In this document: positions 44,760 through 54,342 of the stretch, one piece after another | Position numbering within the stretch: position 1 is the stretch's first letter | Layout: every line of letters begins with the position of its first letter | From: Xanthomarina sp035306605 | GTDB lineage: Bacteria; Bacteroidota; Bacteroidia; Flavobacteriales; Flavobacteriaceae | Assembly: GCA_035306605.1 (NCBI GenBank) | Contig: DATGNR010000010.1 | Strand: one strand, 5' to 3' | DNA: 64,000 nt | Translations under genes and position numbers: made by a program | The notes under the pieces: model-generated | Databases searched by the model: none | What the model saw: the letters and a program-made list of their open reading frames with translations, nothing else | Told to the model about the DNA's origin: nothing

Positions 44760-46136
44760 ATGGATATGAAGAAGTTTATTTTATTAACCGCAGTTTTAAC
44801 ATTGTTAGCTAGTTGTGGCTCTGGGGACAGAGGCCAGTTGGTAGGTGTTAAGGGAAAGAAGTGGCATCCTGAAAAGCCCTATGGTATGGAGTTAGTGCCA
44901 GGAGGAGCTTTTATAATGGGTAAGGCAGATGATGACTTAGCCGGCATTAATGATGCGCCTTCTAAAACAGTTACTGTTAGGTCATTCTACATGGACGCGA
45001 CAGAAATTACAAATAGCGAATATCGTCAGTTTGTAAACTGGGTAAGAGACTCTACTATTAGAACCAAATTAGCAATTCTTGCTGATGAAATTGGTGAGAC
45101 CCCAGGTAATGGAGGCATTGGAGAATATGCTTTTAAAGATTCAGATCCTGAAAACATGACTGTCTATGAAAAGTATATGTACGATAATTATAGTGGTCTA
45201 GGACCAACAGGTTACGAGGGAAGAAAATTAAACCACGATGTTGATCTTATTTTTGATACCGCTGAATATCCAGACGAATATTATGCAGAGGTAATGGATA
45301 CCATGTATATTCCAATTGAGGAGTCATATAACGGACAAAGAACTTGGGATGTAACTAAATTCAAGTTTCAATATTCTTATATGGATATAGAAAAAGCTGC
45401 TAAAAACAGATCTTTAAAAAGAAAAGACGTTATTATTAAGGAAGAAGTAGAAATTTATCCAGATACAACTACTTGGATTAGAGATTTCGCTTATTCTTAT
45501 AATGAGCCAATGCATAATGATTACTTCTGGCATGATGCTTATGGAGATTATCCTGTGGTTGGAGTGTCCTGGACTCAAGCAAAAGCTTTTTGCCAATGGA
45601 GAACTATGTATCACAATGCATACAGAAAACAGAGAAAGCAACACTATGTAAACTCTTATAGATTACCTTCTGAAGCAGAATGGGAATATGCTGCTAGAGG
45701 TGGGCTTCAAGCTGCAACTTATCCTTGGGGTGGACCATACACTAAAAACGACAGAGGTTGTTTTATGGCTAACTTCAAACCTTTAAGAGGAGATTATGCT
45801 GCCGATCAAGCATTATATACTGTTGAAGCTAAATCGTACGATCCAAACGACTTTAACTTATATAACATGGCTGGAAACGTATCAGAGTGGGTAAGTGCTT
45901 CTTATGACCCTTCTTCTTACGAGTATGTTTCAACAATAAATCCAAGCGTTAACGACATTAATAACAAACGTAAAGTTGTACGTGGAGGTTCTTGGAAAGA
46001 CGTGAAATACTATTTGCAAGTTAGTTCAAGAGACTACGAATACGCAGATTCTGCTAGAAGTTATATCGGGTTTAGAACCGTTCAAGATTATATGGGAACT
46101 GAAGTTACTAAAAACGCTACAGCTACTAACAGATAA
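44760..46136 (+). CDS. gldK: Type IX secretion / gliding lipoprotein GldK
   Basis: A 458-residue lipoprotein: the signal sequence ends with LLASC (Cys19 lipidated). The body has the formylglycine-generating-enzyme (SUMF1) fold, with YGMELVPGGAFIMGKAD near the start, SYRLPSEAEWEYAARGG and VVRGGSWKDV near the end. The catalytic cysteines of true sulfatase-modifying enzymes are absent, as expected for GldK. GldK and GldN form the periplasmic ring of the type IX secretion system under the outer membrane. It opens gldKLMN. Confidence 0.96.
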   Translation: MDMKKFILLTAVLTLLASCGSGDRGQLVGVKGKKWHPEKPYGMELVPGGAFIMGKADDDLAGINDAPSKTVTVRSFYMDATEITNSEYRQFVNWVRDSTIRTKLAILADEIGETPGNGGIGEYAFKDSDPENMTVYEKYMYDNYSGLGPTGYEGRKLNHDVDLIFDTAEYPDEYYAEVMDTMYIPIEESYNGQRTWDVTKFKFQYSYMDIEKAAKNRSLKRKDVIIKEEVEIYPDTTTWIRDFAYSYNEPMHNDYFWHDAYGDYPVVGVSWTQAKAFCQWRTMYHNAYRKQRKQHYVNSYRLPSEAEWEYAARGGLQAATYPWGGPYTKNDRGCFMANFKPLRGDYAADQALYTVEAKSYDPNDFNLYNMAGNVSEWVSASYDPSSYEYVSTINPSVNDINNKRKVVRGGSWKDVKYYLQVSSRDYEYADSARSYIGFRTVQDYMGTEVTKNATATNR

Positions 46137-46216
46137 AATTAAATAACCACAATAAATTTTAATATTAACCATTCATTTAAGTGCAAACTTAACACTAACT
46201 AAAAAAACTAAAAATT

Positions 46217-46861
46217 ATGGCACAATCAAGAGCATTCAAAAAATTTATGACCATGTCTTATGGTTTCGGAGCATCAATCGTAATTATTGGAGCTTTATTC
46301 AAAATTGTTCACTTCGAAATAGGACCGTTAACTGGTAACGTAATGTTAACAATTGGTCTAGTTGCAGAGGCTGTTGTATTCGCTATTTCTGCTTTTGAAC
46401 CTGTTGATGATGATTTAGACTGGTCACTAGTATATCCTGAATTAGCAGGAGGTCAAGGTGTTGCTAGAAAGCAAGAACAACCAAAAGATGCAGAAGGATT
46501 ACTTTCTAAAAAATTAGATAACTTATTAAAAGAAGCTAAAATAGATGCTGAATTAATGGCAAGCTTAGGTGATAGCATTAAAAACTTTGAAGGAGCTGCA
46601 AAAGGGATTAGCCCAACAGTTGATTCAATTGCTGCTACTAAAAAATATGGCGAAGAATTATCTTTAGCAGCTGCACAGATGGAATCTTTAAACAGTTTAT
46701 ACAAAGTACAATTAGAAAGTGTAAACCGTCAAGCTACTATTAACGAAGAAGCAGTTGAAAACGCTACTAAATTAAAAGAACAAATGAAATCTTTAGCATC
46801 TAACTTATCATCATTAAACGGTGTTTATGGAGGTATGTTATCTGCTATGAATAAAAACTAA
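46217..46861 (+). CDS. gldL: Type IX secretion motor protein GldL
   Basis: A 214-residue inner-membrane protein with two membrane helices near the N-terminus (about 14-34 and 39-60) and a long cytoplasmic helical tail. The short sequence between the helices includes KIVHFEIGPLTGN. GldL with GldM forms the proton-driven motor that powers type IX secretion and gliding; the Glu in the second helix (VAEAVVF) is at the place of the residue implicated in proton use. It follows gldK by 80 bases. Confidence 0.97.
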   Translation: MAQSRAFKKFMTMSYGFGASIVIIGALFKIVHFEIGPLTGNVMLTIGLVAEAVVFAISAFEPVDDDLDWSLVYPELAGGQGVARKQEQPKDAEGLLSKKLDNLLKEAKIDAELMASLGDSIKNFEGAAKGISPTVDSIAATKKYGEELSLAAAQMESLNSLYKVQLESVNRQATINEEAVENATKLKEQMKSLASNLSSLNGVYGGMLSAMNKN

Positions 46862-46915
46862 TTAGTAAAGTACTAATAATTAAATTTTAAAAATTAACTA
46901 CAAAACTAATTAGAA

Positions 46916-48466
46916 ATGGCAGGAGGAAAATTGTCCGCAAGACAGAAAATGATTAACTTGATGTATTTAGTGTTTATAGCCATGCTAGCACTTAATATGT
47001 CAAAAGAAGTGCTATCTGCATTTGGTTTAATGAACGAAAAATTAACCGAATCTAACGAAGCGGCTTCTCAAAGAAACAATGCTTTTATGCAAGGTTTAGC
47101 AGAAAAGGTTTCTGAACAACCAGCAAAATACCAACCTTTAAAGGAACAAGCTGATCAAATTAGTACTTTATCTGATAACTTTAACGCTTATTTAGAGGAG
47201 TTAAAAGGGAATATGATAGCTACTGTTGAAAACCCTAAAGATTACGAAGTAATGGATAAGGGAGATTACTTAGATAATCATTTCTTTAAAGGAGATAAAT
47301 TGAAAGAAGAAGGTCAAACTTTTATGGCTGAAATCGCTAAATTTAGAGATGGAGTTGTAGAGATCTTATCTAAAAACCCTGATATGGCTAGTATTGCTGA
47401 GGATGTTAAAAAGAAATTTGAAACAGAGCCAGTTACTAACAGAGATGGAAATAAAGTTGATTGGTTAGACTACCATTATAAAGGTTTTCCTTTAGTAGCT
47501 TCTTTAACTAAAATGACTCAGCTTCAAGCAGACGTTAAGACTACACAGTCTGAAGTTTTATCTTCTATGTTAGCAGGTAAATTAAAAGTAGAAGCTTCTT
47601 TAACTAATTTTGACGCTATTGTTGTTCCAAGTAAAACGGCTTTCTTTTCTGGAGAAAACTTTACAGGTACAATTATCTTAGGTAAAAAAGATAATACCTT
47701 AAAAGCTGATAAAGTAATTATCAATGGACAGGAGTTATCTGCTGAATCTATGCAAGCTGGTAAAACAGTTTTAGATTTCCCTGCAGGAGCTGTTGGAGAA
47801 AGAGAAATTACAGGAGAATTTCAATTTAAAGAAGGAGATTCAATTATCTCTATTCCAGTAAAGAGTACGTATGCAGTTGTACCTAAACCAAACTCTGCAA
47901 CTATTTCTGCAGATAAGATGAATGTGGTTTACCGCGGTGTAGCAAATCCAATGACTATTTCTTTCGCTGGTATTCCAGATAACAACGTTTCAGCAAGTGC
48001 TCCTGGATTAAGTAAAGCTTCTGGAGTTGGAAAATACGTAATGAATCCTGGATCTGGTAGAGAAGTATCTATTAATGTTTCTGGTACGTTACCAGATGGA
48101 TCTAAGGTTAGTGACAAAGCTACCTTTAGAATTAAAGATATTCCAAAACCAACAGGAACAATTAGTGGACAAGATGGTATAGTAAAATTACCACGTAACT
48201 CTGTGGAAATTGCTACTATTGGAGCTATGTTAGACGAATTTGATTTTGAATTACCAATTCAAGTAACTTCGTTTAAATTTAAAGTTCCTGGTCAACCATC
48301 AGTTGAAGTTAATGGTACTAAATTGAACAGCCAAGCGAAAAATGCTTTAAGTAAAGCAAGACGTGGTGATAACGTTCAAATATTTGATATTAAAGCTCAG
48401 ATTAGAGGGAACTCTTCTTACAAGTTAAAAGGAGTGTCAGCTGTAATTGTTGAGATAGCAAACTAA
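46916..48466 (+). CDS. gldM: Type IX secretion motor protein GldM
   Basis: A 516-residue protein with a single N-terminal membrane helix (about 11-33, MINLMYLVFIAMLALNMSKE) and a large periplasmic part made of four domains in known structures. The start MAGGKLSARQKMINLMYLVF is highly characteristic. GldM dimers rotate or move with GldL and transmit energy to the GldK/GldN ring. It follows gldL by 54 bases in the motor operon. Confidence 0.97.
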   Translation: MAGGKLSARQKMINLMYLVFIAMLALNMSKEVLSAFGLMNEKLTESNEAASQRNNAFMQGLAEKVSEQPAKYQPLKEQADQISTLSDNFNAYLEELKGNMIATVENPKDYEVMDKGDYLDNHFFKGDKLKEEGQTFMAEIAKFRDGVVEILSKNPDMASIAEDVKKKFETEPVTNRDGNKVDWLDYHYKGFPLVASLTKMTQLQADVKTTQSEVLSSMLAGKLKVEASLTNFDAIVVPSKTAFFSGENFTGTIILGKKDNTLKADKVIINGQELSAESMQAGKTVLDFPAGAVGEREITGEFQFKEGDSIISIPVKSTYAVVPKPNSATISADKMNVVYRGVANPMTISFAGIPDNNVSASAPGLSKASGVGKYVMNPGSGREVSINVSGTLPDGSKVSDKATFRIKDIPKPTGTISGQDGIVKLPRNSVEIATIGAMLDEFDFELPIQVTSFKFKVPGQPSVEVNGTKLNSQAKNALSKARRGDNVQIFDIKAQIRGNSSYKLKGVSAVIVEIAN

Positions 48467-48516
48467 TAGAAATTATCTTCTTTAAAAGTTGATAAGCCCT
48501 AATAATTAAATGTAAA

Positions 48517-49419
48517 ATGATGAATTATAAAAGTTTTTTATTAACCGTTTTAAGCATATCATTTGTATCTGCTTCTTTTGCTCAGGCGAATATTTTAAAT
48601 GCTAAAACTCCTAGTGAGATTGGTGTTAGAACCGAAGCTCAAAAAGAAGTTGACAATGACAAACCATTGGAATATGGCTATGTTGACGATAGGGACATTA
48701 TGTTTTCTAAAATGACTTGGGAAAGAGTAGTTCTAGACGAGCGTGTTAATTTCCCTTTATATTATCCTGTAGATACCCATAATATTGGTAAGGATAGAAG
48801 ATCTTTATTCGATGTTCTTTGGAAAAATATTAAAGAGGGTAAAATTGAAAACATTTATGATGACTCATATTTTACAAGTAAGCGTACATTAAAAGATATT
48901 CAAGCTTCATTGTCTAAAGTAGATACTTTAGATATAGGGTATGAACAATTTAATGCTGATGGCTATGTAGATCCAGAGTACATCATTAAACGAGATATTA
49001 CATCGTACGATATTAGCGCTTATTTAATTAAAGGTCTTTGGTATTTTGATAAACGTCAAGCAGAATTGAAGTACAGACTTCTTGGAATAGCACCAGCGGC
49101 TCCAGATGTTAACTTTATTGATTCTGATGATGAATCTAACAAAGAACCAATTCCTTTATTTTGGGTGTTTTTCCCAGATGCTAGAGATATTCTGCACCAA
49201 GCCAAAGCATTTAACAATGCTAATAGTGCCGTGCCTTTCTCATACGATCACTTGTTGAATTCAAGAAGATTTAATGGGTATGTGTATAAAGAAGAGAATA
49301 TTTATGGAGACCGTAAAGTAACTGAGTATATTTCTGAAAACGCTTTAATGCAACTATTAGAATCTGATAGAATTAAAGAAAAAATTAGAGACTTTGAATT
49401 AGATATGTGGGCTTACTAA
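48517..49419 (+). CDS. gldN: Type IX secretion / gliding protein GldN
   Basis: A 300-residue exported protein with a signal peptide (MMNYKSFLLTVLSISFVSASFAQ; translation may start at either Met). The mature part contains the conserved YGYVDDRDIMFSKMTWERV and WVFFPDARDIL. GldN joins GldK in the periplasmic ring and contacts the GldM tip. It is the last gene of gldKLMN and is followed by a strong terminator. Confidence 0.96.
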   Translation: MMNYKSFLLTVLSISFVSASFAQANILNAKTPSEIGVRTEAQKEVDNDKPLEYGYVDDRDIMFSKMTWERVVLDERVNFPLYYPVDTHNIGKDRRSLFDVLWKNIKEGKIENIYDDSYFTSKRTLKDIQASLSKVDTLDIGYEQFNADGYVDPEYIIKRDITSYDISAYLIKGLWYFDKRQAELKYRLLGIAPAAPDVNFIDSDDESNKEPIPLFWVFFPDARDILHQAKAFNNANSAVPFSYDHLLNSRRFNGYVYKEENIYGDRKVTEYISENALMQLLESDRIKEKIRDFELDMWAY

Positions 49420-49441
49420 GCATTTACACATAATAAATTTA

Positions 49442-49474
49442 AAAACGTTCACTTATTTAGTGAACGTTTTTTTT
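49442..49474 (+). terminator. Intrinsic terminator of the gldKLMN operon
   Basis: AAACGTTCAC pairs with GTGAACGTTT across a seven-base loop and is followed by a run of Ts to about 49474. It begins 23 bases after the gldN stop codon. Confidence 0.92.
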
Positions 49475-49498
49475 ATTCTATTAATTGAGAGTTTAACT

Positions 49499-49506
49499 TA
49501 CTTTTG
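49499..49506 (+). promoter_or_regulatory. Candidate -7 element of the FAD oxidoreductase gene
   Basis: TACTTTTG matches TAnnTTTG and ends six bases before the ATG at 49513, implying an almost leaderless transcript. It overlaps an in-frame TTG at 49504, which argues for the ATG as start. No -33 TTG at proper distance was found. Confidence 0.4.
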
Positions 49507-49512
49507 TACTAT

Positions 49513-50559
49513 ATGAAAAAAGTAGATTATATTCTAGTTGGTTGTGGCCTGGCTGGAATTTCATTTTGCGAACAGTTGATTCGTGCTAATAAAAGTTTTG
49601 TTGTTTTTGATAACCAATCTCAGCAGTCTTCTGTGGTTGCTGGAGGATTATATAATCCAGTTGTTTTAAAACGATTTACTCCAGTGTGGAAAAGCGAGGA
49701 GCAATTAAGTATAGCCTTACCTTTGTATCACCACATTGAAGAAAAACTCAATATAAAAATTGATTATAAAATACCAGTTTATAGACGGTTTACTTCTCAT
49801 GAAGAACAAAATAATTGGTTTTCGGCATCAGATAATAATCTGTTAGTAGAACACCTTTCCTTAAAAGTTGTAATAAATACCAATCCATGTGTCTATGCCG
49901 ATTTTGGTTTTGGAGAAGTATTAAACACTGGAAGGATTGATACCAATATCCTAACATCTGCTTATAAATCATATTTGAAAGAGGAAAGCAAACTAATTGA
50001 AGAATCTTTTAACTATTCTGAACTAAAATCTATAGAGCAGGGTATTTCATACAAAGATATTTCTGCTTCACATATAGTTTTTTCAGAAGGTTTTGGGTTA
50101 AAATTAAATCCTTTTTTTAATAATCTTCCTTTAAAGGAATCTAAAGGAGAGCTTTTAACCATACACGCACCAGAATTAAAAATTGATTATGTTTTAAAAT
50201 CCAGTGTTTTTGTTTTACCCTTAGGAAACGATTTGTATCATATAGGCGCTACATACAATTGGAATGACAAAACCAATAATATTACCAAGGAAGGTAGAGA
50301 AGAGCTTTTAAATAAGCTTAAAACCTTCTTAAATTGTAGGTTTGAGGTGGTTGACCAAGTTGCGGGTGTTCGGCCGACCGTTAAAGATCGAAGACCATTG
50401 GTTGGCAAGCACCCAGAATACAAAAATATGTTTGTTTTGAACGGACTTGGTACTAGAGGTGTTATGATTGGACCTTATGTGGCACAACAGCTTTTTAATT
50501 ATATAGAAAATGATGAGTGCTTAGATAGTGAAATCGATATTAATCGTTTTTATCTTTAA
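49513..50559 (+). CDS. FAD-dependent oxidoreductase (DAO family)
   Basis: A 348-residue protein with an N-terminal dinucleotide-binding motif (YILVGCGLAGISFCEQL, GxGxxG) and the glutamate-oxidase-like C-terminal motif GVRPTVKDRRPLVGKHPE, then GLGTRGVMIGPYVAQQL. It belongs to the D-amino-acid oxidase/glycine oxidase family. The substrate is unknown, but the final motif is shared with enzymes that oxidise amines or amino acids and with tRNA-modifying MnmC C-domains. It converges on the DUF983 gene with a 20-base overlap of the 3' ends. Confidence 0.85.
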   Translation: MKKVDYILVGCGLAGISFCEQLIRANKSFVVFDNQSQQSSVVAGGLYNPVVLKRFTPVWKSEEQLSIALPLYHHIEEKLNIKIDYKIPVYRRFTSHEEQNNWFSASDNNLLVEHLSLKVVINTNPCVYADFGFGEVLNTGRIDTNILTSAYKSYLKEESKLIEESFNYSELKSIEQGISYKDISASHIVFSEGFGLKLNPFFNNLPLKESKGELLTIHAPELKIDYVLKSSVFVLPLGNDLYHIGATYNWNDKTNNITKEGREELLNKLKTFLNCRFEVVDQVAGVRPTVKDRRPLVGKHPEYKNMFVLNGLGTRGVMIGPYVAQQLFNYIENDECLDSEIDINRFYL

Positions 50560-50932
50560 CTAAAGTTTCATCGTAATGCATAAATATATTAATCCAAATA
50601 TTTCTTGACCATCTCATAATAACAGGGATAAATACAATTAAAGTACCAATTATTGCTATAAAAGCTGTTGTAATATCGCTTCCTAAAAACATATAACTAA
50701 TTACAAAGGCAGCTACAGCAAAAGCAATTCCTACTGCATAACTTACATACATAGCTCCAAAAAAGAAAGAAGGTTCCATCCTGTATTTTGTTCCACATTT
50801 AGAGCAATGATCTTTTACATTAATAACATCTTTTATGATGTAAGGATTATTGGTAGGGTACATGGATTCTTGATGGCATTTAGGGCATACTCCAGTAAAG
50901 ATGCTATAAAGCTTATTACCTTTTTTTATCAT
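50540..50932 (-). CDS. DUF983 family zinc-ribbon membrane protein
   Basis: A 130-residue protein with two CxxC pairs near the N-terminus (VCPKC and HCSKC), probably one zinc ribbon on the cytoplasmic side, followed by two membrane helices (about 58-82 and 88-106). It matches the DUF983 family, whose role is unknown. Its 3' end overlaps the FAD oxidoreductase gene by 20 bases. A minus-strand TAATTTTG box at 50970-50977 may belong to its promoter. Confidence 0.85.
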   Translation of the reverse strand: MIKKGNKLYSIFTGVCPKCHQESMYPTNNPYIIKDVINVKDHCSKCGTKYRMEPSFFFGAMYVSYAVGIAFAVAAFVISYMFLGSDITTAFIAIIGTLIVFIPVIMRWSRNIWINIFMHYDETLVKDKND

Positions 50933-51017
50933 GGCTAAAACTATTACTTTTACGTTTTGAAAGTTAGTACAAAATTATAACTTTATTTAACAACCCACTG
51001 TAACAATAGTCACAAAA

Positions 51018-52922
51018 ATGCTTAATATCCATAATCTATCCATTTCCTTCCAAGGAGAATATTTATTCGAAGACCTAACTTTTAAATTAAGCCCGGGTGA
51101 TCGAGTTGGATTGATTGGAAAAAATGGAGCAGGGAAATCTACCATGTTAAAAATTCTATCCAAAGAGATGGAACCTGATTCAGGGCAAATTGCTGCCGAC
51201 AAAAATTTAAGTATTGGGTTTTTAAAACAAGATATCGATTTCGTTTTAGGTAGAACAGTTTTAGAAGAATCGTACGAAGCCTTTAAGGAGTTAAAGGAAA
51301 TTGAAGCTAAGTTGGAAGATATAAATTACCAATTAGCAAATCGTACCGATTATGAAAGTGATGGTTATCATCAAATAATGGTGGATTTAAACGATTTACA
51401 ACATCAGTATGAAATATTGGGAGGTTATAACTATCAAGGTGAAACAGAAAAAATACTTCAAGGACTAGGTTTTAAACGTGAAGATTTTAATAAACTAACT
51501 GATACTTTTTCTGGTGGTTGGCGTATGCGTATTGAGTTGGCAAAATTACTACTTCAAAATAATGATTTGTTATTGTTAGATGAGCCAACAAACCACTTGG
51601 ATATTGAATCCATAATATGGTTAGAAAGCTTTTTGAAAACCTATACAGGTGCAGTTGTAATTGTTTCTCACGATAAAATGTTTCTAGATAATGTAACTAA
51701 TCGTACAATTGAAATTTCTTTAGGAAGAATTTACGATTATAATAAGCCGTATTCTAAGTTCTTAGTTCTTCGTCAAGAACTCAAGGAACAGCAACTTGCT
51801 ACTCAAAAGAATCAACAGAAACAAATAGAACAAACGGAAAAACTTATTGAAAAATTCCGTGCCAAAGCCTCTAAAGCTACAATGGCTCAATCTTTAATTA
51901 AGAAACTGGATAGAATAGATAGGATAGAGGTAGATGAAGATGACAATGCAGTAATGAAACTTAATTTTCCCATATCGATTGTTCCAGGTAGAGTAGTCGT
52001 AGAAGCTAAAAATATTACTAAAAATTACGGCGATGTTCAAGTGTTAAAAGATATTAGTTTAACTATTGAACGAGACACCAAAACAGCTTTTGTTGGTCAA
52101 AACGGACAAGGTAAATCTACACTAGCAAAAATTATTGTAGGAGAACTAAAACATCAAGGTGAATTAAAACTTGGCCATAATGTACAAATTGGATATTTTG
52201 CTCAAAATCAAGCCGAGTATCTAGACGGTAATAAAACTGTCCTAGACACTATGATTGATGCAGCAAACGAAACTAACCGAAGTAAAGTAAGAGACATTCT
52301 TGGATCTTTTTTGTTTAGAGGTGAAGAAGCAGAAAAATACGTTCGTGTGCTATCGGGTGGAGAACGTAACCGTTTGGCTTTAGCTAAATTATTATTACAG
52401 CCATTAAATGTTTTGGTAATGGATGAGCCAACAAACCACTTAGATATAAAATCTAAGAATGTCTTGAAAGATGCTTTGAAAAAATTTGAAGGAACCTTGA
52501 TTCTTGTATCGCACGACAGGGATTTTCTTCAAGGTCTAACCAATACTGTTTACGAATTTAAAGACCATAAAATAAAGGAATACCTAGGAGATATCGATTT
52601 CTATTTGGAACAACGTAATGTTGAAAACTTGCGTGAAGTAGAAAAGCGTGATGTTGTAAAGGAAACTCCGAAAGAAAGCAATAAGCAATCTTACGAGTCT
52701 CAAAAGAAGATGAAATCTTTAAACAACAAGCTAAGTAATTTAGAAGCTAAAATTCAGCAACTTGAAAAAGAGATCAAAGAAATGGATATGGCTTTAGCAT
52801 CAAACTATGATGAAACTGTATCAAAAGCTGGATTTTTTGATACGTATCAATCCAAAAAGAAAAAACTAGAAGCTCATATGGATGATTGGGAGAAAGTCCA
52901 AGGAACCATTGAAAATTTATAA
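51018..52922 (+). CDS. ABC-F family ATPase
   Basis: A 634-residue protein with two ABC domains and no membrane segments. The Walker A motifs are GKNGAGKST and GQNGQGKST; the signature motifs are FSGGWRMRIELAK and LSGGERNRLALAK; both domains share LDEPTNHLD (second: MDEPTNHLD). A charged linker (about 250-315) and a C-terminal coiled coil (about 550-634) complete the ABC-F layout. These proteins bind the ribosomal E site and act in translation; some protect against antibiotics, but nothing here points to resistance rather than housekeeping (Uup/ABCF3-like). Confidence 0.92.
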   Translation: MLNIHNLSISFQGEYLFEDLTFKLSPGDRVGLIGKNGAGKSTMLKILSKEMEPDSGQIAADKNLSIGFLKQDIDFVLGRTVLEESYEAFKELKEIEAKLEDINYQLANRTDYESDGYHQIMVDLNDLQHQYEILGGYNYQGETEKILQGLGFKREDFNKLTDTFSGGWRMRIELAKLLLQNNDLLLLDEPTNHLDIESIIWLESFLKTYTGAVVIVSHDKMFLDNVTNRTIEISLGRIYDYNKPYSKFLVLRQELKEQQLATQKNQQKQIEQTEKLIEKFRAKASKATMAQSLIKKLDRIDRIEVDEDDNAVMKLNFPISIVPGRVVVEAKNITKNYGDVQVLKDISLTIERDTKTAFVGQNGQGKSTLAKIIVGELKHQGELKLGHNVQIGYFAQNQAEYLDGNKTVLDTMIDAANETNRSKVRDILGSFLFRGEEAEKYVRVLSGGERNRLALAKLLLQPLNVLVMDEPTNHLDIKSKNVLKDALKKFEGTLILVSHDRDFLQGLTNTVYEFKDHKIKEYLGDIDFYLEQRNVENLREVEKRDVVKETPKESNKQSYESQKKMKSLNNKLSNLEAKIQQLEKEIKEMDMALASNYDETVSKAGFFDTYQSKKKKLEAHMDDWEKVQGTIENL

Positions 52923-52952
52923 CCATTTGATTTTTAGGTTTAAAACTTTTTG

Positions 52953-52982
52953 TTGACCGATGCACTTCATCGATTAAATTTG
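52953..52982 (+). promoter_or_regulatory. Promoter for the leucine-rich-repeat protein gene
   Basis: TTGAC at 52953-52957 and TAAATTTG at 52975-52982 are separated by 19 bases (counted from TTG) and match the Bacteroidota -33/-7 consensus. The -7 box ends 56 bases before the ATG at 53039. Confidence 0.6.
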
Positions 52983-53038
52983 TTTATCATCTATAAAAAA
53001 GTTAATATTGTTAGAGAATCATCCTAAATCTAACAACT

Positions 53039-53860
53039 ATGAAGACCTATACACTTGTTTTACTATGTTTTTTGGTAACTAGTTTTTCGTTTTCAGAAGT
53101 GTCTGAGAAAGAGAAGGATGCTCTTTTGGCTTTCTATAAGGCTACAAATGGCGAAAAATGGAACCATACATGGAATTTAGATGAACCTCTTGAAAATTGG
53201 TATGGTGTTACAGTTGAAAATGATCAGGTTGTAGAGCTAAACTTACATTTCAATAATCTACAGGGAACACTTCCTAATGAAATAGGAAATTTAGTAAACC
53301 TTAGAAAATTGAACCTTGGGTTTAACCAACTAGAAGGAATCTTACCTTTATCTTTAGGAAATTTAACAGCATTAGTTTCTTTAGAATTATTTATGAATAA
53401 GTTTGAAGGAAACTTGCCTTCAGAGATTTGTAATCTAAATAATTTACAGGTTTTAAAGCTTTATAGTAATAGTCTAACTGGTGAAATACCTTCTTCTATA
53501 GGGAATTTAACAAGTTTGAAAGAGCTTTTGTTAGGAAGCAATTATTTATCAGGAACCATACCATCAGAAATAGGAAACATACAACAACTTGAAATATTAA
53601 GTTTAATTGACAATAAATTGGTTGGCGAGATACCTCTTGAGATATCGAGTTTAACACAGTTAAAAGAGTTAGTTTTAACAAGTAATCAATTAACAGGAAT
53701 TGTACCTTATCAAATTACTGGCCTACCTCAATTAAATACATTTATGGTGGGTGATAATAATTTTGAAAGAGAATATGTGTCCTTAGTACAAGGAAAAGGA
53801 GTCCATCCAAACAAATTTATTGAGTTTAATTCAAGAACCGTCATTACCGATAACGATTAA
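53039..53860 (+). CDS. Exported leucine-rich-repeat protein (plant-type repeats)
   Basis: A 273-residue protein with a signal peptide (MKTYTLVLLCFLVTSFSF), a short N-terminal cap of the LRRNT kind (EKDALLAFYKATNGEKW, then WYGVTVENDQVVELNL) and about seven 24-residue repeats of the form NxLxGxIPxxIGNLxxLxxLxL. This is the plant-like repeat class. It lacks a type IX secretion C-terminal domain and membrane anchor, so it may be periplasmic or loosely secreted. Such proteins bind other proteins or glycans; the partner is unknown. It has its own promoter and terminator. Confidence 0.85.
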   Translation: MKTYTLVLLCFLVTSFSFSEVSEKEKDALLAFYKATNGEKWNHTWNLDEPLENWYGVTVENDQVVELNLHFNNLQGTLPNEIGNLVNLRKLNLGFNQLEGILPLSLGNLTALVSLELFMNKFEGNLPSEICNLNNLQVLKLYSNSLTGEIPSSIGNLTSLKELLLGSNYLSGTIPSEIGNIQQLEILSLIDNKLVGEIPLEISSLTQLKELVLTSNQLTGIVPYQITGLPQLNTFMVGDNNFEREYVSLVQGKGVHPNKFIEFNSRTVITDND

Positions 53861-53886
53861 GAATTAGTTAATTTATAAATTGAAGG

Positions 53887-53914
53887 AGGCTCTCTGAAAA
53901 GAAAGCCTTTTTTT
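53887..53914 (+). terminator. Intrinsic terminator after the LRR protein gene
   Basis: AGGCTCTCT at 53887-53895 pairs with AGAAAGCCT at 53900-53908 around a GAAA loop, with one mismatch, and is followed by a run of Ts. Confidence 0.75.
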
Positions 53915-53926
53915 TATCTTTAAAAT

Positions 53927-54109
53927 ATGGAAGAACATGAATTTCAATGTCCATATTGTTGGGAGACAATTTCGATGTTATTAGATACCTCACAGACTGA
54001 ACAAGAATATATTGAGGATTGTGAAGTGTGTTGTAATCCTATTCAAATTACAGTTAAATTTACAGGACAAGAACTTGTTAGTTTCCAAGTTGAAAGCATA
54101 GACCAATAA
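53927..54109 (+). CDS. CPXCG-type cysteine-rich small protein
   Basis: A 60-residue acidic protein with two zinc-ribbon halves: CPYCW near residue 8 and CEVCCNPI near residue 33. It matches the small 'CPXCG motif' cysteine-rich family, here with Trp in place of the usual Gly. Members are short, widespread and uncharacterised, and likely bind one zinc ion. It lies between the LRR terminator and the tRNA promoter, so it is monocistronic; a TATCTTTA sequence close before its ATG is a weak promoter candidate. Confidence 0.82.
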   Translation: MEEHEFQCPYCWETISMLLDTSQTEQEYIEDCEVCCNPIQITVKFTGQELVSFQVESIDQ

Positions 54110-54125
54110 ATTTCTTTGTAAATTA

Positions 54126-54156
54126 TTTGTTATATCTAAAAAGCATTGTATATTTG
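54126..54156 (+). promoter_or_regulatory. Promoter for the initiator tRNA gene
   Basis: TTTG at 54126-54129 and TATATTTG at 54149-54156 (followed by CA) are separated by 19 bases. It lies about 70 bases before the tRNA, so a 5' leader would be removed by RNase P. This is one of the best consensus matches in the window. Confidence 0.75.
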
Positions 54157-54228
54157 CAGTCCTAAAATGATTGAGTCGGCATTATGAACCGAAAGTTAAA
54201 AGCTAAGAAAATCATTTTGGTATTAAAT

Positions 54229-54301
<73 letters not shown>

Positions 54302-54310
54302 CTAAACAAG

Positions 54311-54342
54311 ACCCATCACTAGAAATAGTTGATGGGTTTTTT
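54311..54342 (+). terminator. Intrinsic terminator after tRNA-Met
   Basis: ACCCATCA at 54311-54318 pairs with TGATGGGT at 54330-54337 and is followed by a T-run to 54342. It begins ten bases after the tRNA. Confidence 0.9.

Noticed and set aside
51018..52922. Antibiotic-resistance ABC-F protein
   Set aside because: The sequence has the general housekeeping ABC-F layout, with no leader ORF or resistance neighbours.
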